From NCBI GenBank assembly GCA_900555765.1, contig USMA01000007.1, positions 1 through 13,780 on the forward strand: 13,780 nucleotides of DNA, in the 5' to 3' direction. Positions 1 to 5,845 of this stretch are shown here, piece by piece. Numbering within the stretch: position 1 is the first letter of the stretch; each line of letters starts with the position of its first letter. The DNA is from an uncultured Collinsella sp. GTDB lineage: Bacteria; Actinomycetota; Coriobacteriia; Coriobacteriales; Coriobacteriaceae. Both the position numbers and the translations under genes were made by a program. The notes under the pieces are model-generated. The model made no database searches and was not told the DNA's origin. It was given only the letters and a program-made list of their open reading frames with translations.

Positions 1-153
1 TTGGCCCCTTTTTCTCCCCCTTTCCCCCGGGCTGCACCCTGTGTCGCCCTGCAGTAACCTCGCCCCCGCCCGCCCCGGCCTGCGGTGACTTAGCTGCACC
101 GTGTGCTGCCGAAGGGGCTTTGCGCGATGACTAGGGCTGAATAAAAAGTGAGT

Positions 154-189
154 GTGGGATCCGCCGTTCGTTCGAACGGCGGATCCCAC
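154..189. repeat. 36-bp near-perfect palindrome (17-bp arms)
   Basis: The left arm GTGGGATCCGCCGTTCG (154-170) and its exact reverse complement (173-189) are separated only by TT. An A-run (ataaaaag, 141-149) lies to the left and an AT-rich stretch (ttaatattt, 191-199) to the right. On the minus strand the stem is followed by ACTCACTTTTT, so an intrinsic terminator in either direction is possible. The length and perfection of the arms also fit a protein-binding site or a mobile palindromic repeat. No function can be chosen from the sequence alone. Confidence 0.7.
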
Positions 190-236
190 GTTAATATTTC
201 AGCCAACGTACGTCATAGCAATTCCCGGTAGGTCGA

Positions 237-327
237 GGGTGCCCCGCGGCGGTCTGGTGTTTTCATCTGAGCGACTTTGCGAAGCAAGGGGAGCGAAGAT
301 AAAAACCCAGCCCGCCGCGGGGCACCC
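237..327. repeat. 91-nt long hairpin / palindromic element upstream of purE
   Basis: The outer arms are a perfect 16-bp inverted repeat, GGGTGCCCCGCGGCGG at 237-252 and its complement at 312-327. Pairing continues imperfectly inward: CTGG-GTTTT-ATCT on the left faces AGAT-AAAAAC-CCAG on the right. The tip is a small hairpin, TTGC-GAA-GCAA, at about 277-287. No T-run follows, so it is not a normal intrinsic terminator. It lies upstream of the best purE promoter candidate, so it may not be part of the purE mRNA. A dispersed palindromic repeat or a structured RNA are the main alternatives. Confidence 0.6.
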
Positions 328-351
328 GGGGACCGCAGGGACGGGAGCAGC

Positions 352-369
352 TATACTACTCTCAGTAGT
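352..369 (+). promoter_or_regulatory. Possible purE promoter -10 box with overlapping dyad
   Basis: TATACT at 352-357 resembles a -10 box. It overlaps a small dyad, ACTACT-CTC-AGTAGT (355-369), that would sit at the transcription start. The -35 match is poor (GGGACC at 329-334, 17-nt spacer). The location, about 60 nt ahead of the purE ATG, is the main support. Confidence 0.3.
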
Positions 370-420
370 TAAGGGTCGCGGATTGGCCGCGTCACCGCTC
401 TCAACAGGAGGTCTTTGTTT

Positions 421-885
421 ATGGCAGATCAAAAGCCGGTTGTCGGGATCATCATGGGTTCCAAGTCCGATCTGGGCGTTATGGAAGGCTGCACCGCCGA
501 GCTCGAGGCGCTGGGCGTGCCCTATGAGCTTGTCATTGCGAGCGCACACCGCACACCGGCGAAGGTCCACGAGTGGGCTTCGACTGCCGCCGATCGCGGT
601 ATCAAAGTGATTATCGCCGCCGCCGGCAAGGCCGCTCACCTGGGTGGTGTCGTGGCTGCCTTTACGCCGCTGCCGGTTATCGGTGTGCCTATGAAGACGA
701 GTGACTTGGGCGGTATGGATTCGCTGCTGTCGATGGTGCAGATGCCTTCGGGCGTGCCCGTGGCCTGCGTTGCCATCAACGGCGCCAAGAACGCCGCCAT
801 CTACGCCACGCAGATTCTGGGCGCTTGCGACCCCGAGTACCGCAAGGTTATCGAGAAGATGAAGCAGGAGATGGCCGACGCCTAG
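421..885 (+). CDS. purE: N5-carboxyaminoimidazole ribonucleotide mutase PurE
   Basis: PurE acts in the cytoplasm in de novo purine synthesis, converting N5-CAIR (made by PurK) to CAIR. The 154-residue product has the usual length of a class I PurE. Visible motifs are GSKSD (13-17), SAHRTP (41-46, with the expected catalytic His43), AAHL (71-74) and the C-terminal SLLSMVQMPSGVPVA (101-115). The normally glycine-rich GAGGAAHLPG loop reads AAAGKAAHLGG here (66-76), with Lys70 in place of a Gly. The ATG at 421 is chosen because AGGAGGT (406-412) lies 8 nt upstream; an in-frame TTG at 415 is too close to that site. The sortase gene follows after 35 nt and may be co-transcribed. No purK is present in the window. 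The identification is firm. Confidence 0.96.
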   Translation: MADQKPVVGIIMGSKSDLGVMEGCTAELEALGVPYELVIASAHRTPAKVHEWASTAADRGIKVIIAAAGKAAHLGGVVAAFTPLPVIGVPMKTSDLGGMDSLLSMVQMPSGVPVACVAINGAKNAAIYATQILGACDPEYRKVIEKMKQEMADA

Positions 886-920
886 GCGTTCCGCCGTTTC
901 ACCGCAGTATAAGGAGAGCC

Positions 921-1919
921 ATGTCCGACTATCAGGGAAAACGATTCAAGGCTTCTCAGATTCCCGATCCGTCGAAGCCGGGTGCTGCCCATGCGGCGCA
1001 GCAGGGTCGGACATCCTCTCCTCAGCAGCCGCGCGCGCCGCGTTCTGTAACGCCGACGTCCCATCGCCGTCAGGATACGCCGGCTGCGTATCGCCCTTCG
1101 TCTTATAGCACCGCTAAGAAGCCGCCCCGGTCTTCATCGCATGCCGCGCCGTCGGATTACACCGAGCCGCCGCGCAAAAAGCGCCGCTCCATTATTCCCA
1201 TTCTGCTCATCATCATCGGTATCGGCCTGATTGTTGCCGCCGCTGCCATCTTTATCAACGCGCAGATTGGCTATAAGCAGGCGAGCGATTCGTATCAGAA
1301 AATTGAGAAGCAATATATAAGCGATAAGGACGCCAGCGGCGTGCCGATTATCGACTTTGATGCACTTGCTCAGACAAACCCCGAGATTGTGGGTTGGATT
1401 TACGCGCCGGGAACCAACATCAACTATCCCGTGGTGCAGACCAATAACAACTCCAAATACCTCAACACGCTGTTTGACGGTACGTCCAATGCATCGGGTG
1501 CGATTTTCTTGGACAGTGACGATACCGCGCCGGGAATGGTTGACCAGCAGACCACGATCTACGGCCACCACATGAACGACGGATCGATGTTCAATGTGAT
1601 CTCGGATACGACCGATCAGGCGACGTTCGAGAGAATAGAGTACGAGTATTATTTCTCGAGCGACGCCACCTATAATCTGCGACCACTGGCGACCAATGTT
1701 GTCGAGGACACGTATGCCAAGGCGCGCACGCCCAATTTTGAGGGCGACGACGGGCTCAAGAACTACCTGTCCGAGATGCTCGACGGTGCCTCTGCCGTGG
1801 CGAGCGATGCCATCGATCGTGCCGCTTCGGCAACCAAGGTTGCAACGCTTGTGACCTGTCGTTCGTTATCGCTGAGCAACACGCGTGCCGTCATGGTGCT
1901 CACGCCGGTCGAGGAATAA
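921..1919 (+). CDS. srtB: Class B sortase, membrane anchored
   Basis: Sortases are cell-surface transpeptidases that cleave a sorting signal and attach proteins to peptidoglycan or to each other. The 332-residue product has a Pro/Ser/Arg-rich, positively charged cytoplasmic N-terminus (1-89), one membrane segment (about 91-112) and an extracellular catalytic domain. The GWIYAPGTNINYPVVQ stretch (158-173) and YLNTLFDG (180-187) are typical of class B. Catalytic residues visible are His216 in TIYGHHM, Cys313 in TLVTC and Arg322. The ATG at 921 follows AAGGAG (911-916). The cytoplasmic tail is long for a sortase. No LPxTG- or NPQTN-type substrate gene is nearby, so it looks like a housekeeping or orphan sortase. 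Class B is a confident call; the substrate is unknown. Confidence 0.9.
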   Translation: MSDYQGKRFKASQIPDPSKPGAAHAAQQGRTSSPQQPRAPRSVTPTSHRRQDTPAAYRPSSYSTAKKPPRSSSHAAPSDYTEPPRKKRRSIIPILLIIIGIGLIVAAAAIFINAQIGYKQASDSYQKIEKQYISDKDASGVPIIDFDALAQTNPEIVGWIYAPGTNINYPVVQTNNNSKYLNTLFDGTSNASGAIFLDSDDTAPGMVDQQTTIYGHHMNDGSMFNVISDTTDQATFERIEYEYYFSSDATYNLRPLATNVVEDTYAKARTPNFEGDDGLKNYLSEMLDGASAVASDAIDRAASATKVATLVTCRSLSLSNTRAVMVLTPVEE

Positions 1920-1928
1920 GTTGTTCGA

Positions 1929-1965
1929 GAGTAGCTAAAAAAGCCCCGTTCCAAATTGGCTACTC
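1929..1965. other. Inverted repeat and half-terminator-like sequence
   Basis: GAGTAGC (1929-1935) and GCTACTC (1959-1965) form a perfect 7-bp inverted repeat. Inside it, A6-GCCCCGTTCC (1937-1952) followed by the CCAAATTGG palindrome (1951-1959) looks like the left half of a GC-rich intrinsic terminator. The matching GGAACGGGGC-T6 half is absent. As it stands it is not a working plus-strand terminator, so the sortase and the MoaE-like gene may share a transcript. Confidence 0.4.
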
Positions 1966-1986
1966 GATGACGGTAAGGGAGAAATG

Positions 1987-2403
1987 ATGCTCGAGAATGG
2001 CAAAACGATGCCTTCGGTTGATGCTTGGCTGCGCGAGGCCAAGGCCGATTCGTCGGCACCTGCGTGCGGTATGTATCTGACACATAACGGTGTGGTGCGC
2101 GCGACGCCCAAGGCCGAGGCGCGCGGTGTCGAGACCGATGGCGTGGCGCCGGGCCACAAGGTGGGCGGCATGGTGTTCGGCTTCGATGCTCAGAAGGTGC
2201 AGGCTGCTATCGAGGCCACGCGCGCGATGCCGGGTATCGGCTATGTGCGCGTGTGGCTGGCAAGCGGCGAGCTTGCCGTAGGTGACGACATCATGCTCGT
2301 GCTCATTGGCGGGGACATTCGCCCGCACGTGGTCGATGCGCTGCAGGCGCTCGTTGGCACCATCAAAAATGAGTGTGTGAGTGAGGTCGAGCGCGAGGCG
2401 TAG
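1987..2403 (+). CDS. MoaE-like protein (divergent molybdopterin synthase large subunit)
   Basis: In molybdenum cofactor synthesis MoaE is the catalytic subunit that receives sulfur from MoaD thiocarboxylate to make molybdopterin. The 138-residue product follows the MoaE pattern: HNGVVR (33-38, aligning with the family G-x-VR), then VRVWLASGELAVGDDIMLVL (87-106, the family pattern hR-x-G-x-l-x-vGD), an Arg at 112 and a Lys at 127 matching conserved basic positions. The second C-terminal Lys of the usual PxWKxE motif is missing; the protein reads NECVSEVE there. It may therefore be a diverged paralogue with another role. ATG 1987 sits 5 nt after AAGGGAG (1975-1981); ATG 1984 is too close. No other moa gene is in the window. 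The family call is moderate and the function less sure. Confidence 0.65.
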   Translation: MLENGKTMPSVDAWLREAKADSSAPACGMYLTHNGVVRATPKAEARGVETDGVAPGHKVGGMVFGFDAQKVQAAIEATRAMPGIGYVRVWLASGELAVGDDIMLVLIGGDIRPHVVDALQALVGTIKNECVSEVEREA

Positions 2404-2433
2404 AGGTTTGCGTCGATAGAAGGCTCGTTTATA

Positions 2434-2472
2434 AAAATGCCCGCCGGTACGTGTGATACCGGCGGGCATTTT
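2434..2472. terminator. Bidirectional intrinsic terminator
   Basis: A 16-bp stem, AAAATGCCCGCCGGTA (2434-2449) with its exact complement (2457-2472), closes a 7-nt loop. The A/T ends give a U-run in both directions. It lies between the MoaE-like gene (plus) and the CmpB-family gene (minus), which converge here, so one hairpin can end both transcripts. Confidence 0.92.
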
Positions 2473-2493
2473 GCGTTTTGGGCGCGGTGAGCG

Positions 2494-3723
2494 CTACACG
2501 CGCGTTGCATCCTTGGGGCTCATGGTCATGCTCTGGAAGCGATTCTCCATAAAGTCATTATCGAAATACTTGCCGTAGAACTGCGCAACGGGAATATCCG
2601 GTTCCGTGCCGTTGACGCGCTGATACCAATAATCGAGCGACTGCAGCGTCATAACGCCATCGACCAGCATAATGATGGTGAAGATGACGGTAGCCGAGTA
2701 GCGGCTCTTCCACGGAATCATGTTGATGAGCTTGAGCAGCCTCGGCAGCAGCAGCTTGATCCAGATGAGGCCGCCCAGGCCCCACAGACAGGCGAAGCCC
2801 GTGCAGGTGCGTCCGCCCGTGAGGACCACGAGCGGGTCGGGCATACCGAACAGCGTTATGTGCGAGTAGCTCCACGAGACCACGCCAAACGCGGTCTGCA
2901 TAAACCAGCCCACGAACACCTCAAAGCTGGCGCCGAGCAGGGCGCTCACCAGGAAAATGATGATGGGGTTCTTTTTATAGAAGCGGTTGAGCACCATGGT
3001 CATGAGCACGGCACCAAAGCCGTAGATGGGGCTGAAGGGGCCAAACAGCATACCGGCGCGGTCCTGGTAGACACCCGGATCGTTGACGGTCATATGCCAG
3101 ATATCCTCCAGGACCAGGCCGAGTATGCAGCAGACAAAGAATACCCAGAACAGGTTGAAGTAGTTGAGCTTGATGTAGCCTTCGCCGGTTTCATCGCGCC
3201 CGAGCATGCCCTCGGCGGCGGCGTCGCGGTCGAGCATCTCCTGCAGACGGCGCTGCAGCTCGCGCTCCTGGCGCAGCGTGGGGTCGACGGTGGCCGAAAG
3301 TGCGACGAGGATGCCGAGCTGGATGGCAGGGCGCAGCAAGAAGGGCCCGATGCCCTGGAGCATCACGTCAACCAAAAGCTCGACGACGGTAAACGCGATA
3401 AGGATATAGGACAGACGGGCGGCATTGCGACGCTGGTTCTTGATGAGGTCTAGGCCAAAGATGATCAAGATGACAGCACTGGCAGCCGAGAGCATGATGC
3501 CGGCGACGATAAGGCCGACCGCGACGAGCGTGTTGTCGCCGAGCTTGGCGGCGGCGTTGCCGTTGATGAGCGCGGTGATGACCTGCCACATAAAGGCGCC
3601 GACCGAAGGGAGCGTGCCCACGCCGGACAGGATGCACAGGACGGCGTACACCTTAATGATGAGGGGGATCTTCTTGACCTCCGTGGCGCTGGGGACGCTG
3701 GGGTCGAGTTCGTTTCGATCCAT
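2494..3723 (-). CDS. Putative ABC transporter permease, CmpB (type IV) family membrane protein
   Basis: This is an integral membrane protein of 409 residues. Its N-terminal half has about four hydrophobic segments (roughly 21-50, 66-93, 104-122, 127-145). A charged, probably helical linker (148-178, ending in GRDETGEG) follows. The C-terminal domain carries the CmpB-family hallmarks: FGPFSPIYGFGAVL (227-240), LLGASFEVFVGWFM (262-275) and the aromatic WSY near 284-286. The family is named putative ABC transporter permease, but no partner ATPase gene is adjacent and its substrate is unknown. The Met at 3723 is chosen because GAAAGG lies 6 nt upstream on this strand; the frame stays open further upstream without a better ribosome site. 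The gene is alone on this strand and diverges from purF. Confidence 0.8.
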   Translation of the reverse strand: MDRNELDPSVPSATEVKKIPLIIKVYAVLCILSGVGTLPSVGAFMWQVITALINGNAAAKLGDNTLVAVGLIVAGIMLSAASAVILIIFGLDLIKNQRRNAARLSYILIAFTVVELLVDVMLQGIGPFLLRPAIQLGILVALSATVDPTLRQERELQRRLQEMLDRDAAAEGMLGRDETGEGYIKLNYFNLFWVFFVCCILGLVLEDIWHMTVNDPGVYQDRAGMLFGPFSPIYGFGAVLMTMVLNRFYKKNPIIIFLVSALLGASFEVFVGWFMQTAFGVVSWSYSHITLFGMPDPLVVLTGGRTCTGFACLWGLGGLIWIKLLLPRLLKLINMIPWKSRYSATVIFTIIMLVDGVMTLQSLDYWYQRVNGTEPDIPVAQFYGKYFDNDFMENRFQSMTMSPKDATRV

Positions 3724-4017
3724 ACATAACCTTTCTCGTTTTGCTGTAGGTACAAGGATACGCCGCCGACCTGCCAAAAGACAGGACGAACGTCCCAATT
3801 GCAACAATGCAAGCCCCAACGGCGGGCGAGACACGTCGCAATGGAAGTATGCGGGATCGTCGGCCCCGAGGCGGTTGCCCAATAAAATGTTTGGCTGCAA
3901 AACGGATTATAAGCTCGGTGGGCTTTTAAAAAGCGCTGTTCATGCGCGGGAGTGCTTGTCTTGCCGTGCGTATAATAGGGCAGGTAACGCCAAATAACGA
4001 GGCTCTGAGGGGATGCC
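3724..4017. other. Divergent promoter region between the CmpB-family gene and purF
   Basis: This 294-bp region has no gene. For the minus-strand gene there is a TATAAT box at 3911-3906 with a weak -35, giving a leader of about 175 nt. That leader can form small hairpins, including the perfect 12-bp dyad GGACG-AA-CGTCC (3784-3795), CCTG-N8-CAGG (3768-3783) and TTGCA-ACAA-TGCAA (3799-3812). I do not recognise a known riboswitch in either direction. Confidence 0.45.
3971..3976 (+). promoter_or_regulatory. purF: Likely purF promoter -10 box
   Basis: A consensus TATAAT lies 42 nt ahead of the purF ATG. No good -35 hexamer is seen at 16-18 nt; a TG two bases off the extended -10 position is present (TGCGTATAAT). 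Transcription would start near 3983, leaving a short leader of about 35 nt with GAGGGGA (4007-4013) as the ribosome site. Confidence 0.55.
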
Positions 4018-5688
4018 ATGTCTCAAGAAACCATCCGCGCGGCCGAGCGTGCCGCGGGACAGGTGAAGACCATGTCGACGTATGATCCGGACTCCGACCA
4101 GCTGCATGAGGAATGCGGCATTTTTGGTGTGTGGGCACCCGATCGCGATGTGGCTCGACTGACGTACTTTGGTCTGCGCGCGCTGCAGCATCGCGGCCAG
4201 GAATCGGCGGGAATCGCCGTGGGTGATGGCGGCACGGTTATGGTTCGCAAAGACCTGGGACTGCTCGATCGCGTGTTCTCCAACGCCGACCTGTCGACGC
4301 TCTCCGGCCAGCTGGCCGTGGGCCACGTGCGCTATGGCACCGCCGGTGCCAAGAGCTGGGAAGCCTCGCAGCCGCATCTTTCTACCATCAACAGCGTCAT
4401 TATCGCGCTTGCTCACAACGGCACTCTGGTCAACACCGACGAGCTGCGCCGCCAGCTGATCGAGCTGGGCGTGCCGTTCCTCTCCAATTCGGATTCCGAG
4501 GTCGCGACCAAGCTTATCGGCTACTTTACCCAGCGTACGGGTCATCTGCGCGAGGGCATTCGCAAGACCATGGAGCTCGTGCGCGGCGGCTACGCCATGA
4601 CGCTCATCAACGAGCAGGCGCTCTACGCATTCCGCGATCCGCACGGCATTCGCCCGCTCGTGCTGGGCAAGCTGGTGGACGAAGGTCTGGACCAGGCCGA
4701 TGCCGCTTCTGTTTCGCAGCTGCCCTCGCAAGACGGTGCCTCGACGGTCGACTCCGCCGTCCATGTCACGCGCGCCGGCGGCTGGGTCGTTGCCTCCGAG
4801 ACGTGCGCGCTCGACATCGTGGGTGCCGAGTACGTCCGTGACGTCCGTCCCGGCGAGATTTTGCGCATCAGCGCCGAGGGTCTGGTATCCGAGCAGGGCG
4901 TGCCTGCAGCCGAAGAGCCCGCAAACTGCATCTTTGAGCAGGTCTACTTTGCCCGCCCCGACTCCATCATGAACGGCAAGAGCGTCTATGCCTGCCGTTA
5001 CGACATGGGTCGTCAGCTGGCACATGAGGAGCCCGTCGAGGCCGACCTGGTCATCGGCGTGCCCGACTCCGGTCTGCCGCCCGCGGAGGGCTATTCGCGC
5101 GAGAGCGGCATTCCCTTTGGCGAGGGCCTTATCAAGAACCGCTATGTGGGCCGTACGTTTATCGAGCCTACGCAGGAGCTGCGCGCCATGGGCGTGCGCA
5201 TGAAGCTCAACCCGCTGCGCGACAACATCGAGGGCAAGCGCCTGGTCGTCATCGACGACTCCATCGTGCGCGGCACCACCATGGTGCAGCTCGTCAAGAT
5301 GCTGCGCAACGCCGGCGCCAAGGAGATTCATATCCGCATCAACTCGCCCGAGGTCATCTGGCCGTGCTTCTACGGCATCGATACCGACGTGCAGTCGCAG
5401 CTTATCAGCGCCAACAAAACGGTCGACGAGATTTGCGAGTACATTGGCGCTGATTCGCTGGCTTTCCTTTCGGTCGAGGGCCTGCTGAAGGTCATGCCCA
5501 AGGGCGGCTACTGCGATGCGTGCTTTACCGGCCGCTACCCCGTGGCGATTCCCGAGAGCTTTGGCCGCGACAAGTTTATGGAGGGCTTTAAGCCCCGCAA
5601 CCTGGATAAGCCGCTGCACTTTGACGACGACGCCGTGGTCGAGAAATACGACGACCGCAGCTGGGAAGAGGAACACGGCGAGGCCTAA
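4018..5688 (+). CDS. purF: Amidophosphoribosyltransferase PurF
   Basis: PurF catalyses the first committed step of purine synthesis: glutamine plus PRPP gives 5-phosphoribosylamine. The 556-residue product starts with a 32-residue stretch likely removed to expose the catalytic Cys33 (ECGIFGVW). The Ntn glutaminase domain shows LRALQHRGQESAGIA (53-67), GHVRYGT (102-108) and NSDSE (157-161). The transferase domain has the PRPP loop VIDDSIVRGTT (411-421). Cys304, Cys450, Cys499 and Cys502 (NCIFE, WPCFYG, YCDAC) match the four cysteines of the Bacillus-type enzyme that bind a 4Fe-4S cluster. An extra segment of about 25-30 residues (221-250, rich in Asp/Ser/Gln) interrupts the glutaminase domain. 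ATG 4018 has GAGGGGA upstream; Met19 (4072) is a possible shorter start closer to Cys33. The gene leads the purF-purM-purN cluster. Confidence 0.96.
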   Translation: MSQETIRAAERAAGQVKTMSTYDPDSDQLHEECGIFGVWAPDRDVARLTYFGLRALQHRGQESAGIAVGDGGTVMVRKDLGLLDRVFSNADLSTLSGQLAVGHVRYGTAGAKSWEASQPHLSTINSVIIALAHNGTLVNTDELRRQLIELGVPFLSNSDSEVATKLIGYFTQRTGHLREGIRKTMELVRGGYAMTLINEQALYAFRDPHGIRPLVLGKLVDEGLDQADAASVSQLPSQDGASTVDSAVHVTRAGGWVVASETCALDIVGAEYVRDVRPGEILRISAEGLVSEQGVPAAEEPANCIFEQVYFARPDSIMNGKSVYACRYDMGRQLAHEEPVEADLVIGVPDSGLPPAEGYSRESGIPFGEGLIKNRYVGRTFIEPTQELRAMGVRMKLNPLRDNIEGKRLVVIDDSIVRGTTMVQLVKMLRNAGAKEIHIRINSPEVIWPCFYGIDTDVQSQLISANKTVDEICEYIGADSLAFLSVEGLLKVMPKGGYCDACFTGRYPVAIPESFGRDKFMEGFKPRNLDKPLHFDDDAVVEKYDDRSWEEEHGEA

Positions 5689-5718
5689 AACCTGCCATGT
5701 GGGGATAGGTTTATTTTG

Positions 5719-5740
5719 GTAGGTTTTACCTGCTGTTTTG
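5719..5740 (+). terminator. Weak terminator-like hairpin after purF
   Basis: GTAGGT-TTT-ACCTGC forms a 6-bp stem (one G-T pair) with a tight loop, followed by TGTTTTG. It may partly end the purF transcript or act as an attenuator before purM. The stem is short and the call is uncertain. Confidence 0.3.
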
Positions 5741-5750
5741 TTGATATGAC

Positions 5751-5824
5751 GGCGCGTGCTGTTATGGCGCGCGCCGAAATGAACGCAACTATGAGCACCG
5801 TTTGGCGCCCGGGCGGCGCCACGG
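5751..5824 (+). promoter_or_regulatory. Two GC-rich hairpins directly ahead of the purM ribosome site
   Basis: Stem 1 is GGCGCGTGC (5751-5759) with GCGCGCGCC (5767-5775), one wobble pair and a 7-nt loop. Stem 2 is TGGCGCC (5803-5809) with GGCGCCA (5815-5821), extended by CCG/CGG at 5798-5800 and 5822-5824 with a TT bulge. Stem 2 ends just before the purM ribosome site GAGAGGAAGG (5831-5840). Neither has a T-run. They could stabilise or separate the purF and purM messages; any regulatory role is inference. Confidence 0.4.
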
Positions 5825-5845
5825 TAGTGGGAGAGGAAGGCTCAG

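Larger units (their letters stand above)
1..420. other. Gene-free region upstream of purE
   Basis: No reading frame here has a ribosome binding site and a recognisable product. The first 100 bases are very C-rich on the plus strand; C-runs at 5-8, 16-20, 24-28 and 37-39 become G-runs on the minus strand. The G-rich, purine-rich minus-strand sequence at the left edge resembles a ribosome binding site region, so a minus-strand gene may begin just outside the window (inference). The rest holds a 36-bp palindrome (154-189), a 91-nt hairpin (237-327), a possible purE promoter near 352 and the purE ribosome binding site (406-412). Confidence 0.6.

Noticed and set aside
154..189. LexA/SOS box reading of the palindrome
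   Set aside because: The TTCG-TTCGAA centre does not have the GAAC-N4-GTTC order of the Gram-positive SOS box.
152..610. Open frame crossing the palindrome, the hairpin and the start of purE
   Set aside because: No ribosome site, and its sequence is dictated by the inverted repeats and by purE in another frame.
2860..3453. Plus-strand open frame opposite the CmpB-family gene
   Set aside because: The opposite strand has membrane segments, family motifs and a ribosome site; this frame is its His/Glu-rich shadow.
3724..4017. Possible purine or PRPP riboswitch before purF
   Set aside because: The -10 box lies only 42 nt from the ATG, leaving a leader too short for those riboswitches, and none of their conserved cores are visible.
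3940..5676. Very long open frame antisense to purF
   Set aside because: purF has all catalytic motifs and a ribosome site. The antisense frame has repetitive Ala/Val/His/Arg-rich composition with no domain, as expected from GC-biased codons.
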